Below are positions 25,197 through 33,378 of a DNA stretch of 64,000 nucleotides, piece after piece. A program made the translations under genes and the position numbers. Below the pieces are notes generated by a model. The model saw nothing but the letters and a program-made list of their open reading frames with translations. It searched no databases and was not told the DNA's origin. Where the stretch lies: NCBI GenBank assembly GCA_044377735.1, contig JBILYK010000007.1:4354-68353 (forward strand), written 5' to 3'. The stretch's first letter is position 1. Each line of letters opens with the position of its first letter. The stretch is from Tabrizicola_A sp044377735. GTDB lineage: Bacteria > Pseudomonadota > Alphaproteobacteria > Rhodobacterales > Rhodobacteraceae.

Positions 25197-28072
25197 TCCG
25201 CCGCTGCAATCCGGCGCGACTGGGCGGCTTGGGCGTTATACTCTTTTTGCCATTCCGACGGGCCGTTCGAGGGCGCAACCTGCACCGCCGTCACCTTGTA
25301 TTCCGGGCAATTGGTGGCCCAATCGCTGAAATCCGTGGTGATGACGTTGGCTTGGGTGTCGGGGTGGTGGAAGGTGGTGTAGACCACACCCGGATTGACC
25401 TTGTCGGTGAGCGTCGCGCGCAGGGTGGTTTCCCCCGCACGAGATGCCAGCCGCACCCAATCGCCCTCTTTCACGCCACGCACTTCGGCGTCATGTGGGT
25501 GGATTTCCAGCACATCTTCGGCATGCCATGTCACGTTCGCCGTGCGGCGGGTCTGCGCGCCGACGTTGTACTGCGACAGGATGCGGCCCGTGGTCAGCAA
25601 CAGCGGGAAGCGCGGGCCGGTACGTTCATCGGTTGCGACATATTCGGTGTTGATGAACTTGCCCTTGCCGCGCACGAAGGCATCGACGTGCATCAAAGGC
25701 GTGCCTTGCGGGGCCTTGTCGTTGCACGGCCACTGGACCGAGCCCATCTCTTCGATCTTGTCATAGCTGACACCGGCAAACGAGGGCGTCGTCATGGCAA
25801 TCTCTTCCATGATCTGCACCGGGTGGGTGTAGTTCCAGTTGGCACCCATGGCTTGGGCGAACATCTGGGTGACTTCCCAGTCAGCATGGCCCTGCTTTGG
25901 CGCCATCACCTTGCGCACCATGTTGATCCGGCGTTCGGCGTTGGTGAAAGTGCCGTCCTTTTCCAAGAACGACGAGCCGGGGAAGAACACATGGGCGTAG
26001 TTCGCGGTCTCGTTCAGGAAGAGATCATGCACGATGACGCATTCCATCGCAGCAAGGCCGGCCGTGACGTGTTTGGTGTCGGGGTCGGACTGCAGGATGT
26101 CTTCGCCTTGGCAGTAAAGCCCCTTGAAGGTGCCTTCAACGGCGGCATCCAACATGTTGGGGATGCGCAAGCCCGGCTCGTTGTCGATCTTCACGCCCCA
26201 GAGATTTTCGTAGATCGCGCGCGCATCGTCGTTCTTCACGTGGCGATAGCCCGGCAGTTCATGCGGGAAGGATCCCATGTCGCACGAGCCTTGCACATTG
26301 TTTTGTCCACGCAGCGGGTTTACGCCCACGCCCGGACGGCCAATGTTGCCAGTCATCATCGCCAAGTTGGCAATGCCGATCACGGTGGTGGAGCCTTGGG
26401 AATGTTCCGTCACGCCCAGACCGTAGTAGATCGAGCCGTTGCCGCCGGTGGCATAGGTACGGGCGGCGGCGCGGACGTCCTCGGCCTTGACGCCGGTCAG
26501 GATTTCCACCGCTTCGGGTGAATTGTTCGTCCGGCTGACAAACTCGGCATAGTCCTGGAATTCATCCCAATCGCAGCGGGTGCGGATGAATTCTTCATCA
26601 TAAAGCTTTTCGGTCACGATCACATGCGCCAGCGCCGTGACCATGGCGACGTTGGTTCCAGGCGTCAGGGCCAGATGGTGCGCAGCGCGGATGTGCGGGC
26701 TGTCCACCATTTCGGTGCGGCGGGGGTCGATGACGATCAGCTTGGCGCCTTTGCGCAGGCGCTTTTTCAGGCGGCTTGCAAAGACCGGGTGGCCCGCAGC
26801 CGGGTTGGCCCCGATCACGATTGCCACATCGGTATGCTCTACCGAATCAAAGTCTTGCGTGCCAGCCGAGGTGCCGAGCGTCTGGCCCAGACCATAGCCG
26901 GTGGGCGAATGGCAGACCCGCGCACAAGTGTCGGTGTTGTTGTTCATGAACACACCGCGCGTCAGCTTTTGCACCAGATAGGTTTCTTCATTGGTGCAAC
27001 GCGACGAGGTGATCACGCCCACGGATTTTTGACCGTATCTGGAAATGATGCCCTTCATGCGGTTGGCGGCGAATTCCATCGCCTCGGGCCAGGAGACTTC
27101 TTTCCACGGATCGTTGATGCTGTCGCGGATCATCGGCGACAGGATGCGGTCTTGGTGGCTGGCATAGCCATAGGCGAAGCGGCCCTTGACACAGCTATGG
27201 CCACGGTTGGCCTTGCCATGCTTATAGGGCACCATCCGCACCAACTCGTCGCCGCGCAGTTCGGCCTTGAACTGGCAGCCGACGCCGCAATAGGCGCAGG
27301 TGGTGATGACCGAGCGTTCCGGCGTGCCGATCTCGATCACTGACTTTTCCTGCAAGGTCGCCGTTGGGCAGGCCTGCACGCAGGCGCCGCAAGACACGCA
27401 ATCCGACGCCAGCGCATCATCGGTTTTCGCACCGAATGACACGCGGCTGTCAAAACCCCGGCCTTCGATGGTCAGCGCAAAGGTGCCCTGCACCTCTTCG
27501 CACGCCCGCACGCAGCGCGAGCAGACGATGCATTTCGCCGGGTCATAGGTGAAATAGGGGTTAGATTCGTCCTTGGCTTTCCACTGGGGATTGGCCTCGC
27601 CCGAGTTGTTCTTGGGGCGGAAATGGGTGTCGATGGCTTCATAGCGCACATCGCGCAGGCCGACGGCCCCGGCCATGTCCTGCAGTTCGCAATCGCCATT
27701 GGCCGAGCAGGTCAGGCAATCCAGCGGGTGGTCGGAGATATAAAGCTCCATCACCCCGCGACGCAGCTCTTTCAGCTTGCCGGTCTGGGTTTTAACGCGC
27801 ATGCCGGGGGCAACGGGCGTGGTGCAAGAGGCGGGCGTGCCGTTGCGGCCTTCGATTTCCACAAGGCACAGGCGGCACGAGCCGAAGGCCTCAATGTTAT
27901 CAGTCGCGCAGAGTTTCGGCACCGTGATGCCAATCTCGGCGGCGGCGCGCATGATCGAGGTGCCTTCGGGCACCGTCACATCGAAGCCGTCGATGTTCAG
28001 CGTCACCGTAACGGTGGACCGGACATAGGGCGTGCCAAAGTCGCGGTCGGAGGGAATGATGAAGTCTTTCAT
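25193..28072 (-). CDS. fdsA: NAD-dependent formate dehydrogenase, molybdenum catalytic alpha subunit
   Basis: The 959-aa subunit oxidises formate to CO2. In order: an N-terminal [2Fe-2S] domain (SCRLCLVEIEGRNGTPASC), a His-Cys [4Fe-4S] segment (HPLDCLTCSANGDCELQ), two ferredoxin motifs (CIVCSRCVRACEE and CVSCGACVQACP), a CAYCGVGCQ cluster, and the bis-MGD domain. The molybdenum ligand is an ordinary cysteine (ARVCHSPTGYGLGQ), not selenocysteine. The C-terminal molydopterin-dinucleotide domain includes GRILSQYN and YTTFHHPDTQANVIT. Overlaps with fdsB and fdhD show one transcript. Confidence 0.97.
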   Translation of the reverse strand: MKDFIIPSDRDFGTPYVRSTVTVTLNIDGFDVTVPEGTSIMRAAAEIGITVPKLCATDNIEAFGSCRLCLVEIEGRNGTPASCTTPVAPGMRVKTQTGKLKELRRGVMELYISDHPLDCLTCSANGDCELQDMAGAVGLRDVRYEAIDTHFRPKNNSGEANPQWKAKDESNPYFTYDPAKCIVCSRCVRACEEVQGTFALTIEGRGFDSRVSFGAKTDDALASDCVSCGACVQACPTATLQEKSVIEIGTPERSVITTCAYCGVGCQFKAELRGDELVRMVPYKHGKANRGHSCVKGRFAYGYASHQDRILSPMIRDSINDPWKEVSWPEAMEFAANRMKGIISRYGQKSVGVITSSRCTNEETYLVQKLTRGVFMNNNTDTCARVCHSPTGYGLGQTLGTSAGTQDFDSVEHTDVAIVIGANPAAGHPVFASRLKKRLRKGAKLIVIDPRRTEMVDSPHIRAAHHLALTPGTNVAMVTALAHVIVTEKLYDEEFIRTRCDWDEFQDYAEFVSRTNNSPEAVEILTGVKAEDVRAAARTYATGGNGSIYYGLGVTEHSQGSTTVIGIANLAMMTGNIGRPGVGVNPLRGQNNVQGSCDMGSFPHELPGYRHVKNDDARAIYENLWGVKIDNEPGLRIPNMLDAAVEGTFKGLYCQGEDILQSDPDTKHVTAGLAAMECVIVHDLFLNETANYAHVFFPGSSFLEKDGTFTNAERRINMVRKVMAPKQGHADWEVTQMFAQAMGANWNYTHPVQIMEEIAMTTPSFAGVSYDKIEEMGSVQWPCNDKAPQGTPLMHVDAFVRGKGKFINTEYVATDERTGPRFPLLLTTGRILSQYNVGAQTRRTANVTWHAEDVLEIHPHDAEVRGVKEGDWVRLASRAGETTLRATLTDKVNPGVVYTTFHHPDTQANVITTDFSDWATNCPEYKVTAVQVAPSNGPSEWQKEYNAQAAQSRRIAAAE

Positions 28073-29595
28073 TCGGCGGCTTCCTTCTGGGTCTGGAAGT
28101 CATCAGGGAAATGGGTGACGGCGGACATCACCGGGTAGGGGGTGAACCCGCCCAGCGCGCAGAGCGAGCCGGATTTCATGGTGTTGCACAGATCGGTGAG
28201 GATCGGCATGGCGGCAGCGTCGCCTTGCTTGATGCGGTTGATGGTTTCCACCCCGCGCACCGCGCCGATGCGGCAGGGCGTGCATTTGCCGCAGGATTCA
28301 ATGGCACAGAACTCCATAGCAAAGCGGGCCATTTCCAGCATGTCGGCGCTGTCGTCGAAAATCGTGAGACCAGCGTGGCCGATGAGGCCATCCTTGCCCG
28401 CGAATTCCTCGTAGCCAAAAGGCGTGTCGAACAGGCTGCGCGGGAAATAGGCGCCCAAGGGCCCGCCCACCTGTACCGCCTTGACCGGACGACCCGAGGC
28501 CGTGCCGCCGCCGATCTTGTCGACGATCTCGCCCAAGGTCAGGCCAAAGGCGATTTCGTAAAGTCCGCCGTGCTTGACGTTTCCGGCAATCTGCAGCGGG
28601 ATCGTGCCGCGTGAGCGGCCAAGGCCGAAGTTCTTGTAATGCTCGGCGCCCTTTTCAAAGATCACCGGAATCGAGGCCAAGGAGATGACGTTGTTCACAA
28701 CGGTCGGCTTGCCCATGAAGCCTTGCAGCGCGGGCAACGGCGGCTTGGCGCGCACGATGCCGCGCTTGCCTTCAAGCGAGTTCAGCAGGCTGGTTTCCTC
28801 GCCGCAGACATAGGCCCCGGCACCGACGCGGATTTCCATGTCAAAGGCCGGGCCTTTGCCCAAGACTTTCGCACCCAAAAGCCCCTCGGCGCGGGCGATT
28901 TCAACGGCCTTTTGCATCACAGCTACGGCGATTGGGTATTCCGAGCGCAGATAGACAAAGCCCTTGGTCGCGCCGCAGGCGAGGCCTGCGATGACCATGC
29001 CTTCGATCAGGGTGAAGGGGTCACCTTCCATCAGCATGCGGTCGGCAAAGGTGGCGCTGTCGCCCTCGTCCGCGTTGCAAACGATGTATTTGCGGTCGGC
29101 CTTCGCCTCGGACACGGTTTTCCACTTGATGCCGGTGGGGAAGCCCGCACCACCCCGACCGCGCAGGCCAGAGTTCGTGACCTCTGCCACCATATCGGCG
29201 GGGGCCATGCCCAAGGCGCGCTCAAGGCCAGTCAAGCCGCCATGAGCGCGGTAATCGGCGAGCGACAGAGGGTCGATCACGCCAACACGGGCGAAGGTCA
29301 GGCGCGTCTGCGCCTTGAGCCACGGCAGTTCTTCGGTCAGCCCCAGTGCCTTCGGATGTGCGGCCAGATCGCCAAACAGCGCGGGCACATCGGCCAGCGT
29401 CATCGGGCCAAAGGCCATGCGACCGGCAGGGGTTTCCACCTCGGCCAAGGGTTCCAGCCAGACCATGCCACGGCTGCCATTGCGCACCAGCGTCAGTTCG
29501 ACGCCCTTGGTGTGGGCATGGGCGCGGATCGCCTCGGCAATCTCATCGGCCTCAAGGGCGACAGCGGCGCTGTCCAGCGGCAAATAAATCTTCAT
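28069..29595 (-). CDS. fdsB: formate dehydrogenase beta subunit (NADH/FMN)
   Basis: The 508-aa subunit has an N-terminal thioredoxin-like region and an NuoF-like core. GLRGRGGAGFPTGIKWK binds NADH and FMN, NADEGDSATFADRMLMEGDPF continues the FMN site (split by a few residues), and ESCGKCTPCRIGAVRG holds a [4Fe-4S] cluster. It passes electrons from FdsA to NAD+. Its stop overlaps the fdsA start and its start overlaps the fdsG stop. Confidence 0.96.
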   Translation of the reverse strand: MKIYLPLDSAAVALEADEIAEAIRAHAHTKGVELTLVRNGSRGMVWLEPLAEVETPAGRMAFGPMTLADVPALFGDLAAHPKALGLTEELPWLKAQTRLTFARVGVIDPLSLADYRAHGGLTGLERALGMAPADMVAEVTNSGLRGRGGAGFPTGIKWKTVSEAKADRKYIVCNADEGDSATFADRMLMEGDPFTLIEGMVIAGLACGATKGFVYLRSEYPIAVAVMQKAVEIARAEGLLGAKVLGKGPAFDMEIRVGAGAYVCGEETSLLNSLEGKRGIVRAKPPLPALQGFMGKPTVVNNVISLASIPVIFEKGAEHYKNFGLGRSRGTIPLQIAGNVKHGGLYEIAFGLTLGEIVDKIGGGTASGRPVKAVQVGGPLGAYFPRSLFDTPFGYEEFAGKDGLIGHAGLTIFDDSADMLEMARFAMEFCAIESCGKCTPCRIGAVRGVETINRIKQGDAAAMPILTDLCNTMKSGSLCALGGFTPYPVMSAVTHFPDDFQTQKEAAE

Positions 29596-30059
29596 TTCAG
29601 ACCCCCAAGGATGCCGTCTAGCTTTGCCTCATCAACCCGGCCCACGATTTTGCCGTCCACCATTACGGCGGGCGCGCAGGCACAAAGACCAAGGCAGAAC
29701 ACCGGCTCCAGCGTCACGCGGCCGTCCTTGGTGGTTTCGTGCCATTCGATGCCCAGCGCCTTTTGCGCGTGGTCTGCCACCCGATCCGCGCCCATCGCCT
29801 TGCAAGCCTCCGCCCGGCACAGTTTCAGCACATGCTGGCCCGCCGGGTTTTCGCGGAAATCATGATAAAACGACATCACGCCATGAACTTCGGCCTTCGA
29901 CAGGTTTAAATCCTGCGCGATGATCGGAAGGGCGGCCTGCGGCACATAACCAAACTCGTGCTGAATGGCATGAAGGATCGGCAACAAGGATCCCTCCATC
30001 CCCTTGTGAGCGATCAGGATTTCCCCGACGCGGGAGGTGACTTCGACGGAATCAAGCAT
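29592..30059 (-). CDS. fdsG: formate dehydrogenase gamma subunit ([2Fe-2S] thioredoxin-like)
   Basis: The 155-aa NuoE-like subunit carries a [2Fe-2S] cluster, with ligands in CRAEACKAMG and CLGLCACAPAVMVDG. HDFRENPAGQHVLKLCRAEA is typical of the family. It is the first structural gene of the fds operon. Confidence 0.96.
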   Translation of the reverse strand: MLDSVEVTSRVGEILIAHKGMEGSLLPILHAIQHEFGYVPQAALPIIAQDLNLSKAEVHGVMSFYHDFRENPAGQHVLKLCRAEACKAMGADRVADHAQKALGIEWHETTKDGRVTLEPVFCLGLCACAPAVMVDGKIVGRVDEAKLDGILGGLK

Positions 30060-30098
30060 ATGGGCGGCCCTTTTGGTAGCTTTGCCTCTGATACGCTG

Positions 30099-30152
30099 AT
30101 TGATAGGGAAATCAATATGGATATCCCGTCATTCGATAGGAATGGACTATCG
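30099..30152 (-). promoter_or_regulatory. two dyads in the lysR-fdsG gap, probable fds operator/promoter
   Basis: ATTGAT-N6-ATCAAT (30099-30116) and CGATAG-N7-CTATCG (30134-30152, the end of the LysR gene) are both perfect. They lie 40-93 bases upstream of fdsG. The pair resembles the tandem sites bound by LysR-type activators, and the neighbouring LysR gene is the natural candidate. Confidence 0.5.
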
Positions 30153-31037
30153 ACGCAGGCGCGCGGCCAACCGAGCCGCCTCTTCGATCAGCGCTTGCAG
30201 GACCGGGGTCTGCGGATCGCGCCGGGTGGTGATCAGGCCAACCAGATGCTCGGCCTCGGGGTCGACGATGGGAATGGCGACGAGCCCCTGACCGGTGAAC
30301 ATCTCGGCCAGCTTCATCGGCACGACTGAGGCCCAGAGGCCTGAGCGCACATGGGACACCAGCGCAATGGTGGAATTGCTTTCCACCATGGCCTGCACCT
30401 TTGCGCCGGCCTCAGCCAGATGCTGGTTGACGATGCGGCGGTTTTGCATGTCGGCGGTCAAAAGGCACAAGGGCACTGAGGCCATCTCATGCCAACTGAT
30501 CCGGTCGCGCCCGGCAAACTCGGTCCCCGGGGCGCAGAGAAATCGGTAAAACTCGGTGTAAAGTGGGGTTTGAAACACCCGCCCAAGAGGTTCGTTGTCC
30601 AGATAGGTGATCCCGGCATCCAGCTCGAGGCTTTCGATGCCATCCAAGATCTCAACCGAAGTGCGCGACAGGATCGTCACGCGCATGTTCGGATGGCGCG
30701 CGGTGAAAGGGCCGGTGAGTTCCGCCACCATTGGCAAAGCGGTGGGGATGACCCCAATTCGCAAATTTCCTGAAAGCCCGGCATGGACTGAGCGCATCTC
30801 GTCTTTCAGCGCGCGCATGTCACCCACGATGCGCCGCGCCCAATCCAGCACCCGCTGGCCTTCTGGCGTCAGGCCCTGAAACCGGCTGCCGCGATAGACC
30901 AGCTGCACGCCCAATTGATCCTCCAACTGGCGGATCGCACCTGACAGGCTGGGTTGTGTCACGCCAACCGCTTCGGCCGCGCGGCCAAAGTGGCGCTCGT
31001 TGGCCAAAGCGATGAACATTTCCAGCTTGTCGATCAT
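30147..31037 (-). CDS. LysR-type regulator of the formate dehydrogenase operon
   Basis: The 296-aa product has the LysR HTH (residues 1-60: FGRAAEAVGVTQPSLSGAIR then QLEDQLGVQLVYRGSR) and a substrate-binding effector domain from about residue 90. It lies upstream of fdsG in the same direction, 87 bases away, as is usual for FdsR-like regulators. I chose the ATG at 31037; the frame is open further upstream through repeat DNA. It may respond to formate. Confidence 0.92.
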   Translation of the reverse strand: MIDKLEMFIALANERHFGRAAEAVGVTQPSLSGAIRQLEDQLGVQLVYRGSRFQGLTPEGQRVLDWARRIVGDMRALKDEMRSVHAGLSGNLRIGVIPTALPMVAELTGPFTARHPNMRVTILSRTSVEILDGIESLELDAGITYLDNEPLGRVFQTPLYTEFYRFLCAPGTEFAGRDRISWHEMASVPLCLLTADMQNRRIVNQHLAEAGAKVQAMVESNSTIALVSHVRSGLWASVVPMKLAEMFTGQGLVAIPIVDPEAEHLVGLITTRRDPQTPVLQALIEEAARLAARLRR

Positions 31038-31085
31038 GGTGCCCAAGGTGGCCCGACGCTGCGCCCGTGGCAAGGGTGGCAAGAT

Positions 31086-31196
31086 GAGTATTTGGAAAGG
31101 CTCGAATCCCAGGCGCGCCCGCTCTTGGATTTGCGTCTTTTGAAATACTCGGTGTATGTCATGGCATGCGCCAATGGTCCGAGAAACCCATGGCGC
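31086..31196. repeat. intergenic two-hairpin repeat, copy 2
   Basis: The order seen at 10178-10288 recurs. The first hairpin arms are 31086-31107 and 31129-31150, with GAGTATTTGGAAAGGC and GTCTTTTGAAATACTC. A GCGCCAATGGT / ACCCATGGCGC hairpin follows (31168-31196), with CCGAGA in the loop as at 10271. It lies between divergent lysR and S49 peptidase genes. Confidence 0.8.
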
Positions 31197-31292
31197 TGGG
31201 GGCCGGTCTGCAAGACAGACGTCGCGAGGAGGACGCAGGTCATTCGGCACAGCACCGTTGCGCGACAGGGGGGGACGCCTTACCTGTGAAAT

Positions 31293-32081
31293 ATGAAAAA
31301 CTTTTTCCCCTTTCTCAAGCGACCGCCCCTTGTGCCGGTCATCCGCCTGCAAGGCAGCATTGGCACCGGGCGCAACGGTCTGTCGGATGCCGGGCTCGCC
31401 ACGGTGATCGACAAGGCGTTCAAGATGAAACCCGCCGCCGTGGCGCTGGCGATCAACTCGCCGGGCGGATCGGCAGTGCAATCCAGCCTGATTGCTGCGC
31501 GAATCCGGCGGTTGGCCGAGGAAAAGGGCGTCAAGGTGCATGCCTTTGTCGAAGATGTCGCGGCCTCGGGCGGCTATTGGCTTGCCTGCGCGGGCGATGA
31601 GATCTGGGTGGATAGCAGTTCCATCGTCGGATCAATCGGGGTGATCTTCGCCAGTTTCGGCTTTCCCGAGCTGATGGCCCGGCAGGGGGTTGAGCGGCGG
31701 GTGGTGACAGCGGGCAAGTCCAAAAGCCTCGCCGACCCGTTCCTGCCGCAAAAGCCCGAGGACATTGACCGGCTGCGCGCGCTGCAAGGCCCGATCCATG
31801 ATGCGTTCATCGCCCATGTGAAGGCGCGCCGTGGTGCGCGGCTTGCGGACGCCGATCTTTTCAACGCCGATGTCTGGGTTGGCCAGCAAGCGGCAGATCT
31901 GGGGCTGGTCGATGGGGTCGCCCATCTGGTGCCCAAGATGAAGGCGATTTACGGCGACAAGGTGCGGTTGGTGCCGTTGGGCCAAAAGCGCGGCCTTCTG
32001 GCGCGATTTGGCCTGCGGCTGGGCGAGGATCTTTTGCAGTCGGTGGAAGACAGGGCGCTTTGGGCACGCTATGGCCTGTAA
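31293..32081 (+). CDS. S49 family (SppA/SohB-like) serine peptidase
   Basis: The 262-aa product has the S49 core: ALAINSPGGSAVQSSLIA, VEDVAASGGYWLACAGDEI with the catalytic Ser in ASGG, then SSIVGSIGVIFASFG. It lacks an obvious N-terminal membrane anchor, being the short SppA form, and may be cytoplasmic or peripherally attached. The lysine of the dyad is likely in AGKSKSLADPF. It is the first gene of a three-gene run. Confidence 0.92.
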   Translation: MKNFFPFLKRPPLVPVIRLQGSIGTGRNGLSDAGLATVIDKAFKMKPAAVALAINSPGGSAVQSSLIAARIRRLAEEKGVKVHAFVEDVAASGGYWLACAGDEIWVDSSSIVGSIGVIFASFGFPELMARQGVERRVVTAGKSKSLADPFLPQKPEDIDRLRALQGPIHDAFIAHVKARRGARLADADLFNADVWVGQQAADLGLVDGVAHLVPKMKAIYGDKVRLVPLGQKRGLLARFGLRLGEDLLQSVEDRALWARYGL

Positions 32082-32100
32082 CAGCAACCGGAGGGCTTAG

Positions 32101-32289
32101 ATGCTGGTCAAGATCATCCTCGTCTTTCTGTTGGCCATGGCCTTGGTCGGCATGATCGGCAAGGCGCTGTTTCCGGGCAAGATGGGCCGGATCGCCCAAT
32201 TGCGCCGTCGGGGTTTGAAACCCCCTGTTTGTCCCAAATGTGGGCGCTATATCATTGGGAAATCAGACTGCGATTGCAAGAAGGCGTGA
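32101..32289 (+). CDS. small membrane-anchored zinc-ribbon protein (62 aa)
   Basis: An N-terminal hydrophobic helix (LVKIILVFLLAMALVGMIG) is followed by a basic stretch and a C-terminal CPKCGRYIIGKSDCDC cluster that can bind zinc. It lies 19 bases after the peptidase and 1 base before the SDR gene, so it is part of that transcript. Function is unknown. Confidence 0.85.
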   Translation: MLVKIILVFLLAMALVGMIGKALFPGKMGRIAQLRRRGLKPPVCPKCGRYIIGKSDCDCKKA

Positions 32290-32290
32290 C

Positions 32291-33067
32291 ATGCGGGCAT
32301 TGGTGACGGGGGCGGGCAAGCGGTTGGGCCGCGAAATGGCGCTGTATCTGGCGCGGCGCGGCTATGATGTGGCCGTGCATTACGCCGCCTCGCGAAAAGA
32401 GGCTGAGGAGGTGGTGAAAGAGATCACCGCCATGGGTCGGCGCGCCTGTGCGCTGCGGGCCGATCTTTTGATCGAATCTCAGGTGGAAAAGCTGGTGCCG
32501 ATGGCCGTTCAGGGCCTTGGTGGGCCGCTGACGGTCTTGGTCAACAACGCTTCGATCTTCGAATATGACACGCTGCGCACCGCGAGCCGCAAAAGTTGGG
32601 ATCGGCATCTGGAATCGAACCTGCGCGCGCCCTTCGTCTTGACGCAAGCCTTTGCCGCCCAGGCCCCTGCCGCAGGGCGGGACGAGGCCGGTGAGCCTGT
32701 GTCAAGCGGGCTTGTCATCAACATGATCGATCAGCGCGTGCACAAGCTTACGCCGGAGTTCATGACCTATACGATCGCCAAGATGGGCCTTTGGGCCCTG
32801 ACGCGCACCGCTGCCCAAGCCTTGGCGCCAGAGATCCGCGTCAATGCCATTGGGCCCGGCCCCACTTTGCAAGGTGCGCGCCAAAGCGACAGCCATTTCG
32901 CGCGCCAGCGTGCCGCGACGGTGCTGGGGCGGGGCGCGAACGCTGCTGATATCACGGCAGCGCTCGGGTTTTTCCTCGAATCCCCGTCTGTGACGGGTCA
33001 GATGATTGCCGTGGATGGCGGCCAGCATCTGGGCTGGCAAACCCCAGATGTGCTGGGGGTTGAGTAG
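32291..33067 (+). CDS. short-chain dehydrogenase/reductase, FolM-like
   Basis: The 258-aa product has the nucleotide-binding TGAGKRLG motif with Arg in place of the usual second Gly (TGxxxRxG, as in pteridine reductases and FolM), NNASIFEYD, the catalytic YTIAK and an end reading DGGQHLGW. The TGxxxRxG motif and the C-terminal DGGxHL point to NADPH-dependent reduction of a pterin. Classic SDR alternatives remain possible. ATG follows the previous stop by 1 base. Confidence 0.85.
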   Translation: MRALVTGAGKRLGREMALYLARRGYDVAVHYAASRKEAEEVVKEITAMGRRACALRADLLIESQVEKLVPMAVQGLGGPLTVLVNNASIFEYDTLRTASRKSWDRHLESNLRAPFVLTQAFAAQAPAAGRDEAGEPVSSGLVINMIDQRVHKLTPEFMTYTIAKMGLWALTRTAAQALAPEIRVNAIGPGPTLQGARQSDSHFARQRAATVLGRGANAADITAALGFFLESPSVTGQMIAVDGGQHLGWQTPDVLGVE

Positions 33068-33378
33068 GCACGATGGGTCTGTCTGCGGCGAGTTGTCCAC
33101 TTTGGCCCTTGCCGTCACAGAGCCGTTACAAAATCTTCTGAGTTTTCAGTGATTTGCAAAATTTCAAATAATATATCTTTTAATATCAATTGCTTGATGA
33201 TTTGCCTAAAAAATAGGCAAATCGTTCTGGCCCATTTGAAACAAGGTGAATTCCTGCGCTCTGAAAACTTCTCCGCAAACTTATCCACAATCTCGGTGGA
33301 CTTCTTCCCTCTTGCTCTTGGTCCTCTATCATTGCAGCGATGGTGGAGAATCAATGAATCCGAAAGGCGCTTTTCTGC
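33068..33378. other. AT-rich intergenic region with a 10-bp hairpin, no gene
   Basis: This 311-base gap is much richer in A and T than its surroundings. It holds the perfect hairpin GATTTGCCTA/TAGGCAAATC around AAAAA at 33199-33223. No coding frame here looks real. It carries the uvrC promoter and perhaps the SDR terminator, and might encode a short RNA. Confidence 0.6.
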
